A stretch of 64,000 nucleotides of DNA from contig CAUZRQ010000002.1 in NCBI GenBank assembly GCA_963582065.1, forward strand, positions 1 through 64,000. The letters are read 5' to 3'. The position numbers were made by a program, and so were the translations under genes. The stretch is from UBA8437 sp963582065 (GTDB taxonomy: Bacteria; Planctomycetota; Planctomycetia; Planctomycetales; Planctomycetaceae). Within the stretch, counting starts at the first letter, position 1, and each line of letters opens with the position of its first letter. Below, piece after piece: positions 54,629 through 63,354 of the stretch. Below the pieces are notes generated by a model. The model made no database searches and was not told where the DNA came from. It saw nothing but the letters and a program-made list of their open reading frames with translations.

Positions 54629-55834
54629 ATGACCACCCCCCGCTCCAAATCACTTGACCGCAAGCTGGCCGCGATCCAGGCCGACCCGTCGGGCAGCCGC
54701 GAGTTCATCCTGGCCGATGCCAAGGATGCCGACATGGCCTTCGGCGTCGGTGCACCGGGAAAATCGCCGGAACGCCACGACAGCGAACTGGGGTTCCGGT
54801 CGCTGGTCGACTACCGCGACCAGATGCAGCAGATCGTCGAGGCGGGGCTGGTCGACATCATGCTGATGTCGGCTTCGACCAACGAGGAGTTGACGATTCG
54901 TCGTCGGCTGTTCGACGATTCGGAGGTGACCCCGGCGGTACGGGCCAACGACACCACCGACATCCACGTCGTTCGTGGAGGCCGGATTCACGAGACCGCT
55001 TCGAAGCCGTTTCGCTCGGCTTCGATCGACCATATCCAGTGTGGCCATCTCGACTGCCAGATCGAAGAACGCACCGCCGGCGCCGACCTCGGACTCTACT
55101 CGGTCACCTTCGCCAACAACCGCGACGACGACCTGGAGACGATCGAGGCCTACCGGTCTTTTCGGGACGAGGCCGAGCGGAAGGGGTTCCGGCATTTCCT
55201 GGAAGTCTTCGATCCCAACCTGGCCGACTGCGTGGCGTCGGATCTGTTGCCGGGGTTCATCAACGACCTGATCGTCCGCACGCTGGCCGGCGTCACCAGT
55301 TCCGCCCGCCCGTTGTTCCTGAAGATGGTCTACCACGGCCCGCAGGCGACCGAGGAACTGGTCAACTACGACCCGAGCCTGGTGATCGGCATCCTCGGCG
55401 GCTCGGCCGGCACCACGCGAGATGCCTTCCAGCTGATTCACGAGGCACAGAAGTACGGGGCCCGGGTGGCGTTGTTCGGCCGCAAGATCAACAACGCCGA
55501 AAACCAGCTGGCGTTCGTGCGGTTCCTGAGGCTGATCGTCGACGGGGAACTGGACCCGGTCGAGGCGGTGCGGGCTTATCACGCCGTGCTCGAAAAGCTG
55601 GGGATTGCCCCTCGACGTTCGCTCGAGGACGACCTGGTGCTCGAGACCGGGGTGATGAGTTACGGGGGCAGCGAGACGACGATCAGCCTGCCGCCGCCGG
55701 CGGTCGAGGTGGCCGCGGCGGATCCGGCTGACGAAACGCCGTCGACGGAGGCTCCGCCGGATTTCGCGGCAATGACAGCCGACGAGCGGTTGGCGTATCA
55801 TCGCAGGCGGCTGGACAGCCTGCTGGGGGCCTAG
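54629..55834 (+). CDS. TIM-barrel protein resembling class I DeoC/FbaB-type aldolases, BMC-associated
   Basis: A 401-residue protein not assigned to a named enzyme. Its pattern fits a (beta/alpha)8 class I aldolase-like barrel: VEAGLVDIMLMSAS, a candidate Schiff-base Lys at 232 in FLKMVYHG, ILGGSAGTTRDAF (257-258 GG, phosphate-like loop), and FGRKI at 284-287, corresponding to the SVGRNI loop of FbaB. After the barrel is an Ala/Pro/Glu-rich linker (about 345-380) and a C-terminal amphipathic helix (LAYHRRRLDSLLGA), which might be another encapsulation peptide but is unusually polar. It is the last gene of the BMC operon, 51 bp after the class II aldolase. Reaction unknown. Confidence 0.75.
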   Translation: MTTPRSKSLDRKLAAIQADPSGSREFILADAKDADMAFGVGAPGKSPERHDSELGFRSLVDYRDQMQQIVEAGLVDIMLMSASTNEELTIRRRLFDDSEVTPAVRANDTTDIHVVRGGRIHETASKPFRSASIDHIQCGHLDCQIEERTAGADLGLYSVTFANNRDDDLETIEAYRSFRDEAERKGFRHFLEVFDPNLADCVASDLLPGFINDLIVRTLAGVTSSARPLFLKMVYHGPQATEELVNYDPSLVIGILGGSAGTTRDAFQLIHEAQKYGARVALFGRKINNAENQLAFVRFLRLIVDGELDPVEAVRAYHAVLEKLGIAPRRSLEDDLVLETGVMSYGGSETTISLPPPAVEVAAADPADETPSTEAPPDFAAMTADERLAYHRRRLDSLLGA

Positions 55835-55874
55835 TGTCCCGGATCGACGTGTTTGCGTCTCGAGACCGCTGCCG

Positions 55875-56120
55875 ATGACCGATGATTGGGATGACGGATC
55901 CGAATGGGACGAGGGGGATGAAGACGACCTCGGCCGGTCCGAGACCGTCACGTGTCCCTCGTGCGGTGCCGACGTCTACGAGGACGCCGAACAGTGTCCG
56001 TCCTGTGGAGAGTGGATCACGTCGTTTCGTTCCCCCTGGCAGGGGCGATCGACGTGGTGGATCGTCCTCGGCGTTCTGGGAGTCGCCGCGACGATCCTGG
56101 CGTTGGCGGGCCTGGTCTGA
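55875..56120 (+). CDS. Small zinc-ribbon membrane protein
   Basis: An 81-residue protein. An acidic N-terminus is followed by a zinc ribbon, CPSCGADVYEDAEQCPSCG, and then one C-terminal transmembrane segment (WWIVLGVLGVAATILALAGL). It is 40 bp after the BMC operon on the same strand, but the small size and general domain give no link to BMC function. It converges with the histidine kinase gene. Confidence 0.75.
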   Translation: MTDDWDDGSEWDEGDEDDLGRSETVTCPSCGADVYEDAEQCPSCGEWITSFRSPWQGRSTWWIVLGVLGVAATILALAGLV

Positions 56121-56130
56121 GATCGGCGGT

Positions 56131-56901
56131 CTAGGCGGCCGCCGAGGACGGCGAGTTGGCCAACGGGAACCGAAGAGTGAAGCGGGTGCCACGGTCGACG
56201 GCGCTCTCGACCCGGATCCGTCCCTGGTGCGCCTCGATGATCTCGCGGCACAGCGACAGGCCCAGGCCGGTGCCGCCCTGGCCCTGGCTGTCGGCGGTCT
56301 TGGTCGAGAAGAACGGGTCGAAGATACGACCGAGCGTTTCGGGCGGCATCCCGCTGCCGGTGTCGGCCACCATGATCTCGGCCATCTGTTCATTGGCGTG
56401 TTGGCCCACGGTGATCGTCAACTGGCCACCCTCGTCCATCGCCTGCCGGGCGTTGATGACCAGGTTCAACAGCACCTGCTGCACCTGGCTGGTGTTGATC
56501 GCCGCGAAGACACCCTCCTCGAGCCGGGTCTCGAGACCCACGCGGTGTTTCTGGAGGTCCTTCTCGACGAGCACCAGCAGGTCGGTCACCAGTTCGCTCA
56601 GGTCGATCGGTTCCTGGTGGTCGCCGCTGTTGCGGGCGTAGGAGAGCATGCCGGTGGTGATCTTCGCGGCGCGTTGTCCGGCCGCCAGGATCTTGGTGAA
56701 GGCCTTCTCCCGGGTCTCCTCGTCGGTGTTCCTCAGCCCCATCTTCGCGTAGTTGATCACCGTGGTGAGGATGTTGTTGAATTCGTGTGTCGTCGACGAG
56801 GCGATTGCGCCGATGGTGCTCATCTTCTGCGCCTGCCGGAGTTGTTCCTCGAGGCTTTCCAGGCGTTGCTGGAGGGCCGCGGGTGAGTTGTCCGAGGTCA
56901 T
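56131..56901 (-). CDS. Soluble sensor histidine kinase
   Basis: A 256-residue kinase with no transmembrane segment. After a short coiled coil (LQQRLESLEEQLRQAQKM) come the HisKA H-box SSTTHEFNNILTTV, the N-box LVINARQAMDEG, G1 DTGSGMP, F-box IFDPFFSTK, and G2 GGTGLGLSL. It belongs to the NtrB-like/HATPase_c class and probably senses through an interaction partner. No response regulator is adjacent. The ATG at 56901 starts the coiled coil directly; the open frame reaching 57003 has no recognisable domain. Confidence 0.85.
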   Translation of the reverse strand: MTSDNSPAALQQRLESLEEQLRQAQKMSTIGAIASSTTHEFNNILTTVINYAKMGLRNTDEETREKAFTKILAAGQRAAKITTGMLSYARNSGDHQEPIDLSELVTDLLVLVEKDLQKHRVGLETRLEEGVFAAINTSQVQQVLLNLVINARQAMDEGGQLTITVGQHANEQMAEIMVADTGSGMPPETLGRIFDPFFSTKTADSQGQGGTGLGLSLCREIIEAHQGRIRVESAVDRGTRFTLRFPLANSPSSAAA

Positions 56902-57188
56902 CGCGAGATGTCCTTGCGGGAGAGCGGGACGGGTGGGTGGCAGCAGCGCGGCCACACCTTTCCCGTATCGGCCTCCATCCCCGAACGACTCCATCCACAA
57001 CAACCTCCGATCGTGCTGTAGTGGCGACGCGAACTGTACCCGTCGGGCAGTCTGGGTAAGCCCGTCGAAACGGTTGCGGTGTCCTGCCGCGGGGACCGGC
57101 GATGGGCTAAACTGGCCGGGAGGCAGGGAGATTTTCCGTTGCGTGGGCGGTGTCCCGGGCGGACGGTCCTTACAGGAGGGTGTGATCG

Positions 57189-57971
57189 GTGATTGCCGTC
57201 GAGCAGCTCAACGTGACGGTCGGCGACTTCTCGCTAAAGGACGTGTCGTTCTCACTCGAGGTCGGTGAGTACGGGATCCTGATGGGGCGAACCGGCAGCG
57301 GCAAGACGACCCTGCTCGAATCTCTGTGTGGTCTGAAACCGGTCGTCTCGGGACGGATCATCATCGATGGACGGGATGTCACGCGTCTGAAACCCGGGGC
57401 TCGCGGGATCGGGTTTGTGCCCCAGGAGGGAGCCCTGTTCCAGTCCATGGTGGTCCGCGACCAGATCGGCTTCGCCCTGCAGATCCGGCATCGATCCAAG
57501 GGCGAGGTGGCCGCCCGGGTCGACGACCTGGCCAAGAGGTTGGGGATCACCGGGCTGCTGGATCGCGGCCTGGCCGGATTGAGCGGCGGGGAGCGCCAGC
57601 GGGTGGCTCTGGGGCGGGCCCTGGCGGCCCAGCCCACGGTCCTCTGCCTCGACGAGCCCTTCAGCGCACTCGACGACGAGACCCGCGGCGAAATGTACCA
57701 ACTTGTCCGGACTGTCACTCGCGAGGCCGGCGTCACCACCGTTCACATTACCCACAGCCGGTCCGAGGCCGAACAACTCGGTGACCGTTTCTTCCGGCTG
57801 GCCGACGGGCGGATCGAGCGGTTGACGTCGTTGATCCAGAGGCCCGGCGACGAGCCCCGCGTCAAGGCGGCGGTGGTTGAATCCAACGATGCCGGGGAGG
57901 CCGAGCGAGAATCGGGTGACTCGGCTGCCGAGACTGAAGATGGACCATCGTCGGATCTTGTGGTGGAATGA
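57189..57971 (+). CDS. ABC transporter ATP-binding protein
   Basis: A 260-residue ABC ATPase with Walker A GRTGSGKTT, Q-loop FVPQEGALFQ, signature LSGGERQRVALGRAL, Walker B LCLDEPFSALDD, and the switch His in THIHHS-like VHITHSRSEAEQ. It is closest in pattern to ModC/PotA-type importers. The ~50-residue acidic C-terminal tail is not a TOBE domain. AGGAGG lies 9 bp before the GTG start. No permease or binding protein is adjacent. The downstream DUF1549/1553 ORF begins by overlapping its stop (ATGA) if ATG 57968 is used. Confidence 0.87.
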   Translation: MIAVEQLNVTVGDFSLKDVSFSLEVGEYGILMGRTGSGKTTLLESLCGLKPVVSGRIIIDGRDVTRLKPGARGIGFVPQEGALFQSMVVRDQIGFALQIRHRSKGEVAARVDDLAKRLGITGLLDRGLAGLSGGERQRVALGRALAAQPTVLCLDEPFSALDDETRGEMYQLVRTVTREAGVTTVHITHSRSEAEQLGDRFFRLADGRIERLTSLIQRPGDEPRVKAAVVESNDAGEAERESGDSAAETEDGPSSDLVVE

Positions 57972-58018
57972 AACGAGTGAACCGGCTTGAAGTCGATCAA
58001 CCTGGCGGGGCACGGTGC

Positions 58019-60277
58019 ATGTCTGAGAGGTGGGCGGCCAAGGTCGGGGGAGCGGTTCGGCTGGCCGCGTGCGCGGGATTGCTGGCCGGGTCGGTCGGTC
58101 TGTCGGCGGACGAGAAGACGCCGCACTGGGCATACCGTTCACCCGGGCCGGTGATGGTGCCGGCCTCCGAAGACGGAATCCGGAACCCGATCGACGCGTT
58201 TGTGGCACGCCGCCTGCACAGGCAAGGACTCGATCCACTGGGGTCGGCCGATCGCCAGACACTGATCCGTCGCGTGACCCTGGACCTCCTGGGTGTGCCG
58301 CCGACACCCGGTGAGACCGACGCGTTCCTGGCCGATCGTCGGCCGGGTGCGTGGGAACGGCTGGTCGACCGCCTGTTGGCGTCGCCCCGCTACGGTGAGC
58401 GGTGGGCGGTGCCGTGGCTGGATGCGGCCCGGTTCGCCGACAGCAACGGCTACCAGCGGGATGGTCGTCGCGAGGCGTGGGGCTGGCGCGACTGGGTGAT
58501 CGGTGCCTTGAACGACGATCTGCCCTTCGATCGCTTCACGATCGAACAACTTGCCGGCGACCTGCTGCCGGACGCGGCGACTGACCAGCGGATTGCCACC
58601 GGCTTCCATCGCAACACGATGGCCAACGTCGAGGCGGGAGTGGATCCCGAGGAGGAGCGGGTGTTGGCCGTCGTCGATCGCGTCAATACCACCGGCACGG
58701 TCTGGTTGGGAACCACGATCGAATGTGCCCAGTGCCACGACCACAAGTACGACCCGTTCTCACAGCGGGAGTACTACGGGTTGTTCGCCTTGTTCAACAA
58801 CACGCGTGTCGAGATCCAGGCGAAGGGTTCGAAGCGGGAATTCGCCGGGGCGATGGTCGAATTGCCCCGGGCCGGTGACGACGTGACCCGGGCCGAGGCG
58901 GCTTCGCGGAGAGTCCGGCGGTTGCAGGCAGAGCGGCGTGACCTGGCTGCCCTGCTCGATGGGGAACAACTCGAGTGGGAGCGATTGGTGCGGGGACGGA
59001 CCGAGATCCCCCCCTGGTTGAAACGGGCCCTGCGGGTGTCTCACAAGAAACGGAAGCCGCAGCAGGCCAAGAGGATCCGCGACCACTACCGCGACCTGTC
59101 CCGCGACTGGAAGCGGCTGACCGGCCTGCTGAAGCGGGCCCGGGCCGTCCACGATCTTCTGAAACCGGTGACAACGCTGGTGATGCTGGAGATGCCCAAG
59201 GGGCGTCAGACGCGGATCTTCGAACGAGGCGACTTCCTGGCTCCGGGTGAAACGGTCGATCCAGGGACGCCGGCCGCCTGGCCACCACTCCCGGTCTCCA
59301 CCGATCGACCGCTCAACCGGCTTGACCTGGCCCGCTGGCTGGTCGACGGTCGCAATCCTCTGACGGCCCGGGTGGTGGTCAACCGTCACTGGGCGGAGCT
59401 GTTTGGACGAGGGTTGGTCGAGACGATCGAGGACTTCGGCACCCGCGGGGCCCGGCCGACTCACCCCGAGTTGCTCGACTGGCTGGCCACCGAGTGGGTC
59501 CGTCGGCAGTGGAGCCTGAAGTCGTTGCACCGCCTGCTTGTGACATCGACCACCTACCGTCGTCGATCGGATGCGGACGGCGAGTTGAGGGCTGCTGATC
59601 CCGAGAACCGGTGGTACGCCCGGGCGGCGAGACGGCGGTTGCCGGCCGAACTGATTCGTGACAACGCGTTGGCCATCGCCGGGCTGCTCAGTGACAAGAT
59701 GCACGGTCCACCCGTGTTTCCCGTCCAGCCGTCGGGTGTCTGGAACCACATCGGCGTGGCCAGCAACCTCTGGAAGACCAGCCGCGGCGAGGACCTGTAC
59801 CGCCGTGGCGTGTACGTCTACTGGCGGCGGACGGTGCCGTATCCGAGTTTCGTCAGTTTCGATGCGCCCAGCCGAGAGGTCTGCACGGTGGCTCGGTCGC
59901 AGTCGAACACCCCGTTGCAGGCGCTGACTCTGCTCAACGATCCGGTCTACGTCGAGGCGGCCGCAGGGCTGGCTCGACGGGTGCATGCCGGCGGTGGTCC
60001 GGCCGGGTCACCGGCCGGACGGGTCGAGACAATGTTCCGGTTGGCGACCGGGCGTCGCCCGACGAAAGCCGAGAGCCGGATCCTGGTCGGGAGATTCGAA
60101 AGCGAACGAAAGAGGCTTTCGGGAGATCCGGTGACCACTCGACTGATGCTCAAGACCTGGCTCGCCGAGTCGGCGGTGGTCGGCGGCGTGCCGAGCGACC
60201 AGGCGGTGGCGCTGGTGGCATGGATGCATGTGGCCAACGTCGTGTTGAACCTTGACGAAGTGATCACTCGAGAATGA
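58019..60277 (+). CDS. DUF1549 / DUF1553 planctomycete protein (no PSCyt1 domain)
   Basis: An exported protein of 752 residues from ATG 58019, where a signal peptide (LAACAGLLAGSVGLSA) starts naturally; ATG 57968 overlaps the preceding ABC gene and would lengthen the N-terminus by 17 residues. It has the DUF1549 domain (RRVTLDLLGVPPTPGETDAF, CAQCHDHKYDPFSQREYY) and the C-terminal DUF1553 domain (SQSNTPLQALTLLNDPVY). In contrast to the copy at 10468-13041 it has no N-terminal heme-binding cytochrome domain. The DUF1501 gene follows with an ATGA overlap. Confidence 0.9.
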   Translation: MSERWAAKVGGAVRLAACAGLLAGSVGLSADEKTPHWAYRSPGPVMVPASEDGIRNPIDAFVARRLHRQGLDPLGSADRQTLIRRVTLDLLGVPPTPGETDAFLADRRPGAWERLVDRLLASPRYGERWAVPWLDAARFADSNGYQRDGRREAWGWRDWVIGALNDDLPFDRFTIEQLAGDLLPDAATDQRIATGFHRNTMANVEAGVDPEEERVLAVVDRVNTTGTVWLGTTIECAQCHDHKYDPFSQREYYGLFALFNNTRVEIQAKGSKREFAGAMVELPRAGDDVTRAEAASRRVRRLQAERRDLAALLDGEQLEWERLVRGRTEIPPWLKRALRVSHKKRKPQQAKRIRDHYRDLSRDWKRLTGLLKRARAVHDLLKPVTTLVMLEMPKGRQTRIFERGDFLAPGETVDPGTPAAWPPLPVSTDRPLNRLDLARWLVDGRNPLTARVVVNRHWAELFGRGLVETIEDFGTRGARPTHPELLDWLATEWVRRQWSLKSLHRLLVTSTTYRRRSDADGELRAADPENRWYARAARRRLPAELIRDNALAIAGLLSDKMHGPPVFPVQPSGVWNHIGVASNLWKTSRGEDLYRRGVYVYWRRTVPYPSFVSFDAPSREVCTVARSQSNTPLQALTLLNDPVYVEAAAGLARRVHAGGGPAGSPAGRVETMFRLATGRRPTKAESRILVGRFESERKRLSGDPVTTRLMLKTWLAESAVVGGVPSDQAVALVAWMHVANVVLNLDEVITRE

Positions 60278-61668
60278 CCGACTCCCGGATCGACCTGCTC
60301 GAGCAACGTCGTGCCTTCCTGGGCCAGGGCCTGGGGCTGGCGGGCCTGGCCAGCGCGCTGGTCGACGACGGTCTTCTCGCCGCTCCCCAGGACGCTCGCA
60401 CCGGCCACTCGCCCCCCCGCGCCAGGCAGATGATCTTTCTGCACATGGTCGGAGCCCCCTCGCAGCTGGACCTCTTCGACAACAAGCCGGTGTTGAGAGA
60501 GCATCACGGTCGGGAGTGCCCGGCCGAATTGCTCGAGGGGCAACGATTCGCGTTTTTGGGGTCCCGGCCCAAGTTGATGGGGTCGCCGTTCGCTTTCCGA
60601 CGCCATGGTGAAAGCGGACTGGAACTGTCGGAGCTGCTTCCCGGGCTGGGGTCGGTCGCAGACGAGGTGGCGTTGATCAAGACGGTCCACACGTCCGAGT
60701 TCAACCACGGGCCGGCGCAGGTGTTCGCCCAGACCGGGTTCGGCCAGCAGGGACGCCCCAGCCTCGGCAGCTGGCTCTCCTACGGCCTGGGCAGCCTTTC
60801 ACGCGATCTGCCCGCCTACGTGGTGCTGGTCACCGGGCTGACGCCCGGCGGAGGCAGTTCGCTGTGGGGAAACGGTTTTCTGCCGAGCGTGCACCAGGGA
60901 GTGCGGTTCCGGACCAAGGGGGACCCGGTGCTGTACGCGTCGAACCCGAAGGGAGTCGACCGCCCGGCTCGGGGGCGGATTATCGACGACGTGGTGAGGT
61001 TGAACCGGCTGCGATTGTCGCGGGTGGGGGATCCGGAGATCGCCACGCGGATCGCCAACTACGAGCTCGCCTTTCGGATGCAGACGGCCGTGCCCGGGCT
61101 GATGGATCTCTCGCAGGAGACCCGCGGGACGCTCGAGAGCTACGGTGCGGATCCCGACAAGCCGAGCTTTGCCAACAACTGCCTGCTGGCCCGCCGCCTG
61201 ATCGAGCGGGGGGTGAGAGTGGTGCAGTTGTTCGACCAGGGTTGGGATCACCACGGCGGGATCAGCACCAGCCTGCCGAGAAAGACCAAGGCCACTGATC
61301 GCCCGATCGCGGCGCTGATCACCGACCTGCGTCAGCGGGGGTTGCTGGACGAAACGCTGGTGGTCTTCGGCGCCGAGTTCGGACGCACGCCGATGCTGCA
61401 GGGCGACCGGGCCACTCCCGGACGTGACCATCACAAGGACGCCTTCAGCTACTGGCTGGCCGGTGGAGGCGTTCGCGGTGGCCGGGTCGTCGGGAAGACC
61501 GATGAACTGGGGTATTACCCGGTCGAGGACCCGATCGAAATTCACGACCTGCACGCGACGATCCTGCACCTGCTGGGACTGGATCATCAACGACTGACCT
61601 TCCGCTACCAGGGGCGCGAGTTCCGGCTGACCGATGTCAGCGGTACCGAGATGAAGCAACTGTTGTAG
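60274..61668 (+). CDS. DUF1501 family protein (third copy)
   Basis: A 464-residue DUF1501 protein. The N-terminus (QRRAFLGQGLGLAGLASAL) is a Tat-like signal with a twin Arg. Motifs: MIFLHMVGAPSQLDLFDNKP, FGAEFGRTPML, GRDHHKD and IHDLHATILHLLGLDHQRL. It is translationally coupled to the DUF1549/1553 gene, so the pair forms a unit as at 9-13 kb. Role unknown. Confidence 0.9.
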   Translation: MTDSRIDLLEQRRAFLGQGLGLAGLASALVDDGLLAAPQDARTGHSPPRARQMIFLHMVGAPSQLDLFDNKPVLREHHGRECPAELLEGQRFAFLGSRPKLMGSPFAFRRHGESGLELSELLPGLGSVADEVALIKTVHTSEFNHGPAQVFAQTGFGQQGRPSLGSWLSYGLGSLSRDLPAYVVLVTGLTPGGGSSLWGNGFLPSVHQGVRFRTKGDPVLYASNPKGVDRPARGRIIDDVVRLNRLRLSRVGDPEIATRIANYELAFRMQTAVPGLMDLSQETRGTLESYGADPDKPSFANNCLLARRLIERGVRVVQLFDQGWDHHGGISTSLPRKTKATDRPIAALITDLRQRGLLDETLVVFGAEFGRTPMLQGDRATPGRDHHKDAFSYWLAGGGVRGGRVVGKTDELGYYPVEDPIEIHDLHATILHLLGLDHQRLTFRYQGREFRLTDVSGTEMKQLL

Positions 61669-61737
61669 TGTCACCCAACCCGGTGACCGGGCGGTCCCAG
61701 CCACGGCCTCGTTTTTCGTCCTGATGGTTCCAAGCTG

Positions 61738-63345
61738 ATGGCCGACGTTTCTCCGACACGGTCCGCCACCGACAGCGAAATGAGCGATCGCATCGTCGGC
61801 ATCGACCTGGGCACATCGTATTCGGCCCTGGCGGTGCTCGACGAGGACGGCCAGCCGCGGGTGATCGACAACTCGAACCAGTCACCGCTGACCGCCTCGG
61901 TGGTGCTGCTGGGCAAGGAGGACCGGGCGGAGGTCGATCCTGGTGTGGCGGCCCTGGCCGAGTGTCAGCCCGAGCAGCGGGTGGTGGCCATCAAGCGGGA
62001 GATGGGCAACCCGAGGTTCGCTTTGCGGCACGGCAATCGACGGTTGACTCCCGAAATCCTGAGCGCGTTGATTCTCACGCGGTTGCGGCAGGATGCCGCA
62101 AGCCGGATCGGTCCGGTCCGCCGGGCGGTGATCACCGTGCCGTACTACTTCAACGAGCTCCACCGTCGGGCCACGCGGAACGCCGGCCGGATCGCCGGGC
62201 TCGAGGTGGTCGACATCATCAACGAGCCGACCGCGGCGGCGTTGACGTACGCGTGGACCCGGGGAGCCCTGGGCAAGAGCGGTCCGGGCGAACCACGGAG
62301 AATCCTGGTCTACGACCTCGGGGGAGGCACCTTCGACGTGACGTTGGTCGAGATCACCGCCGCGCATCTCCGGGTGCGGGCCACCGACGGTGACACGATG
62401 CTCGGGGGCCTTGATTGGACCAACCGGCTGGCCGAAGCGGTGGCCGAGGACATCATCGGACAGGGGGGGACCGACCCCCGCGAGGTCTCCGGCGTCGGCT
62501 TCCGGTTGCTGCAGTTGTGCGAGGACGCCAAGCGCGACCTGAGCACGCGGATGGTGACCACCGTTCGACTGTCTCACGACGGCAAGGAGTATTCGATCGA
62601 CCTGACCCGGTCCCGGTTCGAACGCGAGACGGCCGACCTGCTGCAGCGGACACGCGACACGACCGAACTGGTGCTGGTCCAGGCCGACATCTCGGGCACC
62701 GACCTGGACGACATCGTGCTGATCGGTGGGTCGACGGCGATGCCCGGCGTCCGCGCGATGCTCGAGGAACTCGGTGGCAAGCCCCCCAGCACGATTCTCG
62801 ATCCCCAGTTGGCCGTGGCCCAGGGGGCGGCCATCCACGCGGCGATTCTCGAGGCGCGGCAGGAGGGTGCCGACGGAGTGACCGGGCAGGTGGTGATCGG
62901 CAGGCTGCGGGCGATCAGTACCTCCAATGTCAACTCGCACTCGCTGGGAGTGGAGGTGACCGACCGCCACGATGCGGCAAAGCGCTGGAACCACATCATG
63001 ATTCCCCGCAACACCCCGGTGCCGTGCCAGGTCACCCAGCGATTCGTGACCAATACCGACAATCCGCGGGCGATCCACATTCGGTTGCTCGAGGGAGAGG
63101 TCAGCAATGTCGAGTCGTGCACGGTGATCGGCGATTTCCGTGTCGTCGATCTGCCGTCGGGACTGGTCGCCGGGTCGCCAATCGAAGTGCAGTACGGCTA
63201 CGACCGCAGCGGGCACATCAAGGTGTCGGCCCGGGAACTGGTCGGTGACACCGAGGCGTCGGTCGAGATCCACTGGACCGACGGGGTCGACGACACGGCA
63301 TTGACGGAGTTCACCCGGCTGGCCCGGGACTACGACGTCGACTGA
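61738..63345 (+). CDS. Hsp70/DnaK-like chaperone, short form
   Basis: A 535-residue Hsp70-family ATPase, about 100 residues shorter than canonical DnaK. The nucleotide-binding domain is complete: GIDLGTSYSALAVLDEDG, VITVPYYFNELHRRATRNAG, INEPTAAALTYAW, VYDLGGGTFDVTLVEI and VLIGGSTAMPGVR. The substrate-binding beta domain is present (SHSLGVEVTDR and the RNTPVPCQVTQ stretch), but the helical lid is nearly absent: the protein ends soon after VEIHWTDGVDD. Such paralogues are likely specialised chaperones. An alternative start is ATG 61780. It converges on the cytochrome gene. Confidence 0.88.
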   Translation: MADVSPTRSATDSEMSDRIVGIDLGTSYSALAVLDEDGQPRVIDNSNQSPLTASVVLLGKEDRAEVDPGVAALAECQPEQRVVAIKREMGNPRFALRHGNRRLTPEILSALILTRLRQDAASRIGPVRRAVITVPYYFNELHRRATRNAGRIAGLEVVDIINEPTAAALTYAWTRGALGKSGPGEPRRILVYDLGGGTFDVTLVEITAAHLRVRATDGDTMLGGLDWTNRLAEAVAEDIIGQGGTDPREVSGVGFRLLQLCEDAKRDLSTRMVTTVRLSHDGKEYSIDLTRSRFERETADLLQRTRDTTELVLVQADISGTDLDDIVLIGGSTAMPGVRAMLEELGGKPPSTILDPQLAVAQGAAIHAAILEARQEGADGVTGQVVIGRLRAISTSNVNSHSLGVEVTDRHDAAKRWNHIMIPRNTPVPCQVTQRFVTNTDNPRAIHIRLLEGEVSNVESCTVIGDFRVVDLPSGLVAGSPIEVQYGYDRSGHIKVSARELVGDTEASVEIHWTDGVDDTALTEFTRLARDYDVD

Positions 63346-63354
63346 CCGGACGTT

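Noticed and set aside
46905..55834. Carboxysome, Pdu or Eut type for the microcompartment
   Set aside because: No RuBisCO, carbonic anhydrase, diol dehydratase or ethanolamine lyase genes are present, and there is no BMC-T gene; the aldolase-based set fits the planctomycete class.
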